Below are positions 37,502 through 45,847 of a stretch of DNA of 64,000 nt, in pieces (position 1 is the first letter of the stretch; every line of letters begins with the position of its first letter). Origin of the DNA: Treponema sp. (GTDB lineage: Bacteria; Spirochaetota; Spirochaetia; Treponematales; Treponemataceae). Both the position numbers and the translations under genes were made by a program. The stretch covers positions 1 to 64,000 of the forward strand of contig JAEESN010000014.1 of the NCBI GenBank assembly GCA_016286365.1, read 5' to 3'. The notes under the pieces were generated by a model. That model ran no database searches and had not been told where the DNA came from. It saw nothing but the letters and a program-made list of their open reading frames with translations.

Positions 37502-38803
37502 ATGAGTGAATTAATTCAACCAAAAGTATTAAAAGGCTTTAGAGATATTTTACCTGCAAATGAAATTCAGCGCTCTGGTCTTATAGAAAAGATTACAGAA
37601 GTTTACCGCTCGTTCGGCTTTGTTCCGATTGATACCCCTGTTCTGGAATACACAGAAATTCTTCTTCGCAAAAGTAACGGAGAAACAGAAAAACAGGTAT
37701 TCCGCTTTGAAGATAACGGTGGTCGCGACGTTGCAATGCGTTTTGATTTAACAGTTCCTTTTGCACGTTTTACAGCCGAACATTTTTCAGAAATTTATAT
37801 GCCGTTTAAGCGCTATCACATTGCAAAAGTATGGCGTGGAGAAAAACCTCAGGCAGGACGTTACCGCGAATTTGTTCAGTGTGATGTTGATATGGTCGGC
37901 TCTGACAGTGCAGCAGCAGATTTTGAAATTTTAAATGTTATGAAAGTTGCTTTACACTCAATCGATGTTGATAACGTAACCATCCACGTAAATCACAGAG
38001 GAATTTTTAACCGCTTTTTAAATAAACTCGCTGTACTCGAAAAATCCGAAGATATCCTTCGTTCTGTAGATAAGCTTGCAAAAGTTGGCGACGAAGAAGT
38101 TCGTAAAGAAATTAAAGAATACACTCAGGACGACACAAAAACTTCCCTCATTCTTGAATACATAAGTCAGAAGGGAGATTTTCTTACAGTTTTGAATAAG
38201 CTCGAAGAAATGGCTGGCGGTGAAGATTCAGATACAAAGAGAATGAAAGATATTTACGCCATGATGAAGGCAGCAGGAATTGAATCAACATATATTCTTG
38301 ATCCTTCAATCACTCGTGGTCTTGATTATTATACAGGCGTTGTATACGAAACATTCTTAAATGATTGTCCTTCAATCGGTTCTGTATGTTCAGGCGGCCG
38401 TTACGATAACCTTGCAGGGCTTTATACAAAAGAAAAAATCCCAGGGGTAGGAATGTCAATCGGATTAGACAGACTTATTGCAGGGCTTGAAAAACTTGGA
38501 ATTACACAGAAAAAAGGAAGTTATCTTGATGTAGAAATTTTCTGTCAGAATATGGAGCACATGGTTTATTACCAGAAGCTTGCATCATTACTCAGGGCAG
38601 AAAAAATCAATGTAGAAGTTTTCCCGGAAGCTAAAAAGATGAATCAGCAGTATAATGTAACCGAAGCAAAATCAGTTCCATGGGGAATCTTAGTAAACAA
38701 TGAAGAATTAAAAAATAATAAGTTTACTTTAAAAAATCTTTCTACAAGACAGGTTTACGAAGGCCTTGATGTAAAAGAAGCAGTTAAACTTATTAAGGGA
38801 TAA
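37502..38803 (+). CDS. hisS: histidyl-tRNA synthetase
   Basis: A 433-residue class II synthetase. Motif 1 region GFRDILPANEIQRS, motif 2 (RYREFVQCDVDMVG), the histidine-specific RGLDYYTGVVYE, and motif 3 (GVGMSIGLDRL) are intact. The C-terminal ~90 residues form the anticodon-binding domain. There is no Shine-Dalgarno; TATTAT at 37489-37494 lies 7 nt before the ATG, so the message may be leaderless. The following exported protein starts 1 nt after the stop. Confidence 0.96.
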   Translation: MSELIQPKVLKGFRDILPANEIQRSGLIEKITEVYRSFGFVPIDTPVLEYTEILLRKSNGETEKQVFRFEDNGGRDVAMRFDLTVPFARFTAEHFSEIYMPFKRYHIAKVWRGEKPQAGRYREFVQCDVDMVGSDSAAADFEILNVMKVALHSIDVDNVTIHVNHRGIFNRFLNKLAVLEKSEDILRSVDKLAKVGDEEVRKEIKEYTQDDTKTSLILEYISQKGDFLTVLNKLEEMAGGEDSDTKRMKDIYAMMKAAGIESTYILDPSITRGLDYYTGVVYETFLNDCPSIGSVCSGGRYDNLAGLYTKEKIPGVGMSIGLDRLIAGLEKLGITQKKGSYLDVEIFCQNMEHMVYYQKLASLLRAEKINVEVFPEAKKMNQQYNVTEAKSVPWGILVNNEELKNNKFTLKNLSTRQVYEGLDVKEAVKLIKG

Positions 38804-38804
38804 A

Positions 38805-39812
38805 ATGATTAAAAAGGCTTTAGTCTTCTGTTTTTTATTTTCTCTTTCATCACATCTTTTTGCTCAGGCAAGCGATACCGGAATTTTTTTTGATGGAGAA
38901 TATACCGGCGTTACCTGGCTCATAGATGCTGATGATGTAGTTTCCGAAGCAAAAAGCTGGTGGGAAGAGGGAAATAATAATTCAAAATCTTCTTATGCTG
39001 ATTATGATTTTAGTGAAGAAGATTTAAAAGAGATTGCAGAAGCAGAAGAAATCCCGGATGCATCAGAAGATGCCCTTAATAATCAGACAGCTTTTGAATC
39101 AGAGGATGAAAAATTATCAGAAAAAAAATCAGCAGATGATAAATCAGAAAATAAAAAAATTGAATCAAAGAAACAGAAGCTCATCGGCACAATAAATGAA
39201 TTAGACGAAGAAAAACTTTATGATTATTTTTCTCATGAAGGAATTGAGTTTGACACCTTCAGTTCCTGCTTCAGACATTTTCTTGAAGGGCATGACGGCT
39301 ACTGGAAAGAAGTTTATCCTGTACTTTGTGATTCTAAATTCGAAGATGTATTCAGGAAGGGAATTGTAATCAAAAATGAAAATGCAGATGAATATGAAAC
39401 TAAAGCTTCTCCCGAAAATCCTGATGCAAAAATTATTGATATCACCTGTTCAATAGTTTCGTCTTATCTTAAAAATACAGGCACTTATAAAAAATTTATT
39501 TCGCCCGAAATTAAGCTTGCTTCAAAAAAATCATTATACGAGATGGGCTACGAGTTGATTTATTTTTCTGATTATTCTGATGTCCAGAGCGTTACAGTCT
39601 GCGATTTATTTGCCTTAAATGATATGGAGCAGGGAACACCACTTATCGGAATCATCACTTTGATTGATTATATCGACGAAGATACAGAAAACGCAGAAAC
39701 CCAGATTTCTATTTTCTGGTATAAAAAAACAGATAAGGGATACAGAATAGACCGCATTCAGAACGGCATGAAGGAACCTCTGTTTTATACAATCATGCTT
39801 GGACAATATTGA
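38805..39812 (+). CDS. exported protein, unknown
   Basis: 335 residues. Signal peptide MIKKALVFCFLFSLSSHLFAQA with likely cleavage after AQA and no lipobox, so periplasmic or outer-surface. A ~60-residue Glu/Asp/Lys/Ser-rich low-complexity segment (about 75-130) follows; the C-terminal ~190 residues are ordered, with no known motif. It follows hisS by 1 nt. Confidence 0.65.
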   Translation: MIKKALVFCFLFSLSSHLFAQASDTGIFFDGEYTGVTWLIDADDVVSEAKSWWEEGNNNSKSSYADYDFSEEDLKEIAEAEEIPDASEDALNNQTAFESEDEKLSEKKSADDKSENKKIESKKQKLIGTINELDEEKLYDYFSHEGIEFDTFSSCFRHFLEGHDGYWKEVYPVLCDSKFEDVFRKGIVIKNENADEYETKASPENPDAKIIDITCSIVSSYLKNTGTYKKFISPEIKLASKKSLYEMGYELIYFSDYSDVQSVTVCDLFALNDMEQGTPLIGIITLIDYIDEDTENAETQISIFWYKKTDKGYRIDRIQNGMKEPLFYTIMLGQY

Positions 39813-39869
39813 CATTTTTAACAATTACTTCTATATTATTAATGTACATTTTATATTAAATATTAAATG

Positions 39870-39897
39870 GACTCGAGCTTCTCGGGTCTTTTTTTTT
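39870..39897 (+). terminator. terminator-like hairpin ahead of rimP
   Basis: Stem GACTCGAG (39870-39877) / CTCGGGTC (39881-39888) with one T-G pair and a 3-nt loop, followed by nine Ts. It ends 29 nt before rimP. It could close the hisS transcript or act as an attenuator in the rimP-nusA-infB leader. Confidence 0.75.
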
Positions 39898-39926
39898 GGT
39901 AGTGATTTACCATTTAAGAGGTATAA

Positions 39927-40385
39927 ATGGATTATATTCCTTACAAAAAAATTAAGTATTATTCTGAATGTGCACCGCTTGTAGAAGGACTTGGATATAA
40001 GCTTGTAGATTTAAAAGTTATTCCGGGAAAGACTACAACAAAGATTTCTGCAATCGTTACCCCTGTTCAGTCAGATGTGAATATGGGCGTGAATGATTGT
40101 GCAAAGGTTCACAGGGCATTGCTTCCCCGTTTAGAAGCTCTGCTTGGAACAGAAGATACTACAATGGAACTTACAAGTCCGGGTATTGAGCATAATATTA
40201 AAAATGCCGCAGAGTTTTCTGTGTTTACAGGGCGCGATGTAAGAGTCTGGGATAAAACCGTTACCGACTGGGTGAGCGGAAAAATCCTTTCATCAGATGA
40301 AAAATCTGTTACGTTGGAAAAAGAAAGCGGTGAATCTTTCACTGTACTTTTTGAAAATATAGCAAAAGCAAAATTTATAAACTAA
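39927..40385 (+). CDS. rimP: ribosome maturation factor RimP
   Basis: 152 residues with the two-domain RimP layout: N-terminal alpha/beta part (GLGYKLVDLKVIPGKTTTKI), the MELTSPGIEHNIKNAAEFSVFTGRDVRV motif at the domain junction, and a C-terminal SH3-like barrel. It assists late 30S assembly. It lies 15 nt before nusA in the conserved rimP-nusA-infB-rbfA order. Confidence 0.92.
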   Translation: MDYIPYKKIKYYSECAPLVEGLGYKLVDLKVIPGKTTTKISAIVTPVQSDVNMGVNDCAKVHRALLPRLEALLGTEDTTMELTSPGIEHNIKNAAEFSVFTGRDVRVWDKTVTDWVSGKILSSDEKSVTLEKESGESFTVLFENIAKAKFIN

Positions 40386-40400
40386 ACCAGGAGGCTTAAA

Positions 40401-41879
40401 ATGTCAGAAATGGCAGAAGCTATCCGCCAGCTGATTCAGGAAAAAGGTTATTCTGAAGATTCAGTAAGGCAGACAATCGAAAAGGCACTTAAAGCTGCAT
40501 ACAAAAGAACTTATGGAACAGACGAAAACGCAATCGTAAAATTCAATGACGATATGTCTGATGTTTCAATTTTTTCAAGAAAGGTAGTAATCGACGGAGT
40601 TTATGATCCTGTAAAAGAAATCGAACTTGAAGATGCAAGAAAGCTTGCAGGAGACGAAATAGAAGAAGGTGACGAAATTGATATCCGCGAAGATCCAAAA
40701 TCTTTTGCACGTTCAGCAATTTCTACCGGTAAGCAGGAAGCTCACAAAGGCTTAAACGAAGATTATAAAAAATCTTTGATGAATGAATATAAAGACAAGG
40801 TTGGAGAAATCATCATCGGATATTATCAGAGAGAAAGAAACGGTAATATCTATGTTGACCTTGGAAACGCAGGAAGACTCGAAGGTGTTCTCCCTGTAAA
40901 ATATCAGTCTAAGCTCGAATTCTACGAAAAGAACGACAGAATTAAGGCTCTTATTGTAGACATCAAACCAACAAACACAGGAATCCAGCTTGTTCTTTCA
41001 AGAAGCGATCCTCGTCTTGTAAGTCAGATTCTCGAAAAAGAAGTTCCTGAAATTACAGACGGAACAGTAGAAATTACAAAGATTGTACGCGATGCAGGCT
41101 ACAGAACAAAGATTGCAGTTTATTCAAAACGCGAAGAAGTAGATCCTGTAGGAGCTTGTGTTGGTCTTAAGGGTGTTCGTATTCAGAACGTAATCCGCGA
41201 ATTATTAAACGAAAAGATTGATGTTCTTAAATGGGATCCGGATCCGACTGTATTCATTAAAAATGCACTTTCACCGGCTCAGGTACAGCGCGTAATCATC
41301 ACTGATGCAGATAAAAGACAGGCTTTAGCAATCGTAGAAGAAAGTCAGTTCTCTTTGGCAATCGGTAAACAGGGACAGAACGTAAGACTTGCAAATAAAC
41401 TCTGCGACTGGAATATCGATGTTAAGACTGTTGAACAGGCAAGCGAACTTGATCTTTCTTCATTCAACACTGTTCAGAATGCACATGCATTGTTCAACGA
41501 CGAAGAAGAAGTTGACGAAATTGTTACAGTTGCAGAATTACCTGGAGTTGATGCAGAAGTTGCAGAGCTTCTTAAGGCAAATGGAATTGAACAGATTCAG
41601 GACTTTGTTGAAGCTTACGACAATGATTCAATTTCTATCGAAGGTGTTACAAAAGAAGCCCTCGATAAGATTAATGAACTTATAAACGAAAATGTTGAGT
41701 TTGTAGAAGAAGAGGAAGAACAGACCGAAGCTGAACAGACTCAAGACTCAGAAGGTGAAACACAGGAAGAAGCAGAAGAATATTTCTGTCCTGAATGTGG
41801 AGCAAAGATTACACCTGATATGACAAAATGTCCTGAATGCGGCATTGAGTTAGTATTCACAGAGGAAGAGGAAGAATAG
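40401..41879 (+). CDS. nusA: transcription factor NusA with C-terminal zinc ribbon
   Basis: 492 residues: the N-terminal RNA polymerase-binding domain, an S1 domain (about 130-200, NIYVDLGNAGRLEGVLPVK), KH1/KH2 (VGACVGLKGVRIQNVIREL; LAIGKQGQNVRLANKL), then one helix-hairpin-helix region (about 370-430). An acidic linker ends in an extra zinc-ribbon-like pair CPECG-x9-CPECG (Cys463, 466, 477, 480), which standard NusA lacks. NusA controls pausing, termination and antitermination. AGGAGG lies 6 nt before the ATG. Confidence 0.95.
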   Translation: MSEMAEAIRQLIQEKGYSEDSVRQTIEKALKAAYKRTYGTDENAIVKFNDDMSDVSIFSRKVVIDGVYDPVKEIELEDARKLAGDEIEEGDEIDIREDPKSFARSAISTGKQEAHKGLNEDYKKSLMNEYKDKVGEIIIGYYQRERNGNIYVDLGNAGRLEGVLPVKYQSKLEFYEKNDRIKALIVDIKPTNTGIQLVLSRSDPRLVSQILEKEVPEITDGTVEITKIVRDAGYRTKIAVYSKREEVDPVGACVGLKGVRIQNVIRELLNEKIDVLKWDPDPTVFIKNALSPAQVQRVIITDADKRQALAIVEESQFSLAIGKQGQNVRLANKLCDWNIDVKTVEQASELDLSSFNTVQNAHALFNDEEEVDEIVTVAELPGVDAEVAELLKANGIEQIQDFVEAYDNDSISIEGVTKEALDKINELINENVEFVEEEEEQTEAEQTQDSEGETQEEAEEYFCPECGAKITPDMTKCPECGIELVFTEEEEE

Positions 41880-41886
41880 AATATAT

Positions 41887-44463
41887 ATGGCTGAAGAAAA
41901 TGAAAAAAAGCCCGAATTTGTTGTTCACAAAAAAGAACAGGAACCTGCATCTGTAAAGAAGCCCGCAGCCAGTGGAGCTTCTGCAGAGAAGAAAAGGGTT
42001 ATCGTAGTTAAAAAGAAGGCACCTCAGGCAGCTGCCCCTGCTAAAGCTTCTGGAGATTCCCAGAAGAAAGTTGTAGTTAAATCTGCAGCAAAAGTAGACC
42101 AGGCAAAGTCAGAAGCAAAAACTGATGCTGCTAAAAAGGCTGAACCAAAAAAGCAGACCTTTGAGTTGAATCCTTCACGTCCTAATGTAAAGGCCGGAAA
42201 CCTTTCCGACAAGGGAAAACAGAATGGCCGTGGATTAAACCAGGGACGCGGTGGTGCAAACGGAAAACCTTTTAATCGCGAAGGCGGCGGATTCAGTGGT
42301 ACACAGGCAAGACAGAGCTATCAGAACCGCGAAAGAGATAATTCTGGCAAACCGGGTGCAAACAGACAGGGTGGATTCGGCAAAAAAGGTGACTTTCAGC
42401 CTAGACAGGGCGGAGGTTTCCAGAATCGTCAGGGTGGAGCAGGAGGACAGTTTCGTGTTCCACGTGGCGGCATGGGTGGTGGAGCAGCTCCGCTTCCTAT
42501 TGATAATTCAAGATCTCCGGGTAAAAAGGCAGCTTACAAAGGTAAGAAGCAGATATATAACCGTAAAGACGAAGAACAGTACGACGACAAATTCTTTGAA
42601 CAGAAGAAAAAGGTCGAAACTCCTGCAAGCGTAGTTCCAAAATCAATCGATATTATGGAATCGATTTCGGTTTCGGATCTTGCACGTAAGATGAACCTTA
42701 AGGCAAGCGAAGTAATCGCAAAGCTTATGGGCATGGGTATGATGGTAACAATCACCCAGACAATCGATTCCGACACAGCAACTCTTCTTGCTGCAGAATA
42801 CGGTTGTGAAGTTCATCTTGTTTCACTTTACGACGAAACAGTTATTGAAAGCGAAAAGGATGATGGAGTAGAACTTCTTCCTCGTCCACCAATCGTTACT
42901 GTAATGGGACACGTAGACCACGGTAAGACAAAAACTCTTGATGCTATCCGTCATGCACACGTTGCAGAAGGAGAAGCCGGAGGAATTACACAGTCTATCG
43001 GTGCTTATTCAGTTACAACAGAAAAGGGAAAGATTACATTCCTCGACACCCCAGGTCACGAAGCATTTACAATGATGCGTGCTCGTGGTGCTCAGGTAAC
43101 AGATATCGTAGTTTTAGTAGTAGCTGCAGACGATGGTGTAATGCCTCAGACTCTCGAAGCTATTGCTCACGCTAAGGATGCAAAGGTTCCTATCATCGTT
43201 GCAGTAAACAAGGTAGATAAACCGGAAGCAAATCCGGACCGCGTAAAAACTCAGCTTAGTGAACTTGGTCTTACTCCTGAAGAATGGGGTGGAGACACAC
43301 AGTATGTACATATTTCTGCGCTCAAAAAAGAAGGTATTGATGATCTTCTTGACGCAATTCTTTTACAGGCAGAAATGCTCGAGCTTAAGGCTAACTTTGA
43401 ATGCCGTGCAGAAGGAAAGCTCCTTGAATCCCGCGTAGATCAGGGACGTGGTGTTGTTTCTTCTGTAATCATTCAGAGAGGTACACTGCATCAGGGAGAC
43501 CCGTTTGTTGCAGGTATTTATTCAGGCCGCGTTCGTGCTATGTTTGATGACCGTGGTAAGAGAATTACAGAAGCAGGTCCATCTATTCCGGTAGAAGTTC
43601 TTGGTATGGAAGAAATGCCTAACGCAGGTGATCCGTTCCAGGTAACAGAAAGTGAAAAAGATGCACGTGCAATTTCTGCAAAACGTCAGGAACTCAAACG
43701 ATTCGAAGCAGCAAAAGCAGTTAAAAAGACAACAATCGATACTCTTTACAAGGATATCGAAAACGGTGAAGTTACAGAACTTAAGGTTATCATCAAGGCA
43801 GACTTACAGGGTAGTGCCGAAGCTCTTAAAACTTCTCTCGAAAAACTTTCTACACGCGAAATCCGCCTGAACGTTATTCACTCAAGTGCGGGTGCAATCA
43901 ACGAATCGGATGTTACTCTTGCAGCAGCAGACTCAAATGCAATCATCATCGGATTTAATGTTCGTCCTACTCCAAAGGCAAAAGTTCTTGCCGAACAGGA
44001 ACAGGTCGAAATCCGTAAATATAATATCATCTACAAGTGTGTTGAAGAAATTCAGCAGGCTATGGAAGGTATGCTCCAGCCGGATACAAAAGAAGAAGTT
44101 ATAGGTATGGTCGAAGTACGAAATACATTCAAGGTACCAAAAATCGGTGTTATCGCCGGATGTTCGGTTTCGGAAGGTATTGTACGTCGTTCAGCAAGCG
44201 TAAACCTTATCCGCGATGGTATTGTAAAGTTTACAGGAAAGATTTCTTCTCTCAAGCGCTTTAAGGATGATGCAAAAGAAGTCAGCGTAGGATACGAATG
44301 TGGTATCGGTCTTGAAAACTGGCAGGATATCATGGTTGGCGATAAGCTCGAAGTATTCGAAATCATCGAAGTTGCTAAAAAGCTTGGTAAGACAATCGCA
44401 GAAGAAGAAGCCGAAGCAGCAAAACGCAATGTTACTGCAGGTGGTTCAGAAGGAGCTGAATAA
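41887..44463 (+). CDS. infB: translation initiation factor IF-2
   Basis: 858 residues. The GTPase domain has GHVDHGKTKTL (about 341-351), DTPGHEAF and NKVDKPEAN; domains II-IV end with IGLENWQDIMVGDKLEVFE. IF-2 places initiator tRNA on the ribosome. The N-terminal ~250 residues comprise a Lys/Ala tract and then a Gly/Arg/Gln-rich RGG-like stretch (about 100-200). Its stop codon overlaps the rbfA start by one base. Confidence 0.97.
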   Translation: MAEENEKKPEFVVHKKEQEPASVKKPAASGASAEKKRVIVVKKKAPQAAAPAKASGDSQKKVVVKSAAKVDQAKSEAKTDAAKKAEPKKQTFELNPSRPNVKAGNLSDKGKQNGRGLNQGRGGANGKPFNREGGGFSGTQARQSYQNRERDNSGKPGANRQGGFGKKGDFQPRQGGGFQNRQGGAGGQFRVPRGGMGGGAAPLPIDNSRSPGKKAAYKGKKQIYNRKDEEQYDDKFFEQKKKVETPASVVPKSIDIMESISVSDLARKMNLKASEVIAKLMGMGMMVTITQTIDSDTATLLAAEYGCEVHLVSLYDETVIESEKDDGVELLPRPPIVTVMGHVDHGKTKTLDAIRHAHVAEGEAGGITQSIGAYSVTTEKGKITFLDTPGHEAFTMMRARGAQVTDIVVLVVAADDGVMPQTLEAIAHAKDAKVPIIVAVNKVDKPEANPDRVKTQLSELGLTPEEWGGDTQYVHISALKKEGIDDLLDAILLQAEMLELKANFECRAEGKLLESRVDQGRGVVSSVIIQRGTLHQGDPFVAGIYSGRVRAMFDDRGKRITEAGPSIPVEVLGMEEMPNAGDPFQVTESEKDARAISAKRQELKRFEAAKAVKKTTIDTLYKDIENGEVTELKVIIKADLQGSAEALKTSLEKLSTREIRLNVIHSSAGAINESDVTLAAADSNAIIIGFNVRPTPKAKVLAEQEQVEIRKYNIIYKCVEEIQQAMEGMLQPDTKEEVIGMVEVRNTFKVPKIGVIAGCSVSEGIVRRSASVNLIRDGIVKFTGKISSLKRFKDDAKEVSVGYECGIGLENWQDIMVGDKLEVFEIIEVAKKLGKTIAEEEAEAAKRNVTAGGSEGAE

Positions 44464-44867
44464 TGGGTCAGTACAGATTACCCAGACTTAACGATCAGCT
44501 CCGTGATGAAATCTCCAGCTTAATCTTACGCGGAGAAGTAAAAGATCCACGAGTAAATACATTTTTAAGCATAAACCGGATCGAAGTAACAAAAGATCTG
44601 GGATATGCTAAAGTGTATGTCTCAACATTTCTCACAGATAATCAGCTTAAACACGGAGTTGCAGGCTTAAATGCAGCTGCGGGTTTTATTCAGCGTGAAA
44701 TAGCAAAAAAATTAAGGCTCCGTCAGTTCCCAAAGCTTACCTTTGTTGTAGACAGCGGAATGAAGGAAGGCTTTAATATGGTTCAGAAATTAAACGAACT
44801 GGAACGTGAATCAAAAGCAAAAGAAGAAGAAAAAGCTTCGTCAGAATCAAAAAAGGAAGAGGATTAA
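44463..44867 (+). CDS. rbfA: ribosome-binding factor A
   Basis: 134 residues. The RbfA KH-like fold is seen in LNDQLRDEISSLILRGEVKDPRV, DLGYAKVYVSTFL and the FPKLTFVVDSGMKEG strand-helix. A ~25-residue Glu/Lys/Ser tail is added. It functions in 16S rRNA 5'-end maturation. Overlaps infB by 1 nt (TAATG) and converges with truB, sharing 4 nt at the 3' ends. Confidence 0.93.
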   Translation: MGQYRLPRLNDQLRDEISSLILRGEVKDPRVNTFLSINRIEVTKDLGYAKVYVSTFLTDNQLKHGVAGLNAAAGFIQREIAKKLRLRQFPKLTFVVDSGMKEGFNMVQKLNELERESKAKEEEKASSESKKEED

Positions 44868-45847
44868 TTTATAACCATCTTATATTTAATCCTCTTTTCC
44901 TGATTCTTTTCTATAAGTCCTGCAAAATCATTTTCAGAAGTATAAACTGCAAGCATGGTATTTTCCGGAATTGAGTAAAGATTTGTATCAAAGTTTTTAC
45001 TTCTTAAAGGCCGACCGTTTCTAAAGTCATCATCAGCCTGTAAAGAATTAAGATGAATGATGGAAAATCCGCATAGACGTGCAGCCTCTTCATCAAAGGT
45101 TTTCATCTTATTTATAATTTCATCTGTAAGATCAATCGTTCTTGAATCAATATCTATATCGCGGTTTTTAATCACCGAATCGATTGTAAATGGTTCAAGA
45201 AGATTAAAGCCTGCAGCATCTTCTATATTAAAATTTCCGACCTTTGTCCTGTATAAACCAAGAAGATGCCCCGTACTACCGGCCTTTTGTGCAATGTCGC
45301 GGGCAAGGCAGCGGATGTAAGTTCCTTTAGAAACATTAAAATCAATCAGGGCATATTCAACAAGGCCGTCAGCGCTTAGTTTTGTTTCTTTTATATCAGC
45401 ACTATGAATCTGTACTTCGCGGCTTTCCATCTGAACTTCCTGTCCCTGCCTGATTAAATCACTTGCACGCTTCCCGTTTATGTGGATAGCACTGAAAACA
45501 GGTGGAGTCTGCATGATTTTTCCCGTGAATGCTTTTACAGCTTCTTCAAGGTTTTTGAGTGAGGGAAGGGTAGAAGTTTTTATGACATTACCTGTGTATT
45601 CCAGTGTGTCAGTTTCTTCCCCGAATTTTATTACTGCGCTGTAAGATTTATCAAACTCAATGATGTTTCCTGCAAGTTTTGTAAGACGGCCTGTACATAC
45701 GACCAGTAACCCCTGTGCAAAACTGTCGAGGGTTCCCGTGTGTCCAACCTTTGTTGTGTCAAGCGCTCTCTTAATTGCAGAGATAGCATTAAACGAAGTA
45801 GGACCTTTTGGTTTTGCAAAGAGAATTATGCCGTCTTTATTCATCAT
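44864..45847 (-). CDS. truB: tRNA pseudouridine-55 synthase
   Basis: 327 residues. It makes pseudouridine 55 in the T loop of tRNAs. The catalytic Asp lies in GHTGTLDSFAQGLL (about residue 41); KSYSAVIKFGEETDT, SKGTYIRCLARDIA and the GHLLGLYRTKVG motifs are intact. In many bacteria truB follows rbfA on the same strand; here it is inverted and converges on it. The start overlaps the stop of the upstream solute-binding gene by 3 nt on the same strand. Confidence 0.94.
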   Translation of the reverse strand: MMNKDGIILFAKPKGPTSFNAISAIKRALDTTKVGHTGTLDSFAQGLLVVCTGRLTKLAGNIIEFDKSYSAVIKFGEETDTLEYTGNVIKTSTLPSLKNLEEAVKAFTGKIMQTPPVFSAIHINGKRASDLIRQGQEVQMESREVQIHSADIKETKLSADGLVEYALIDFNVSKGTYIRCLARDIAQKAGSTGHLLGLYRTKVGNFNIEDAAGFNLLEPFTIDSVIKNRDIDIDSRTIDLTDEIINKMKTFDEEAARLCGFSIIHLNSLQADDDFRNGRPLRSKNFDTNLYSIPENTMLAVYTSENDFAGLIEKNQEKRIKYKMVIN

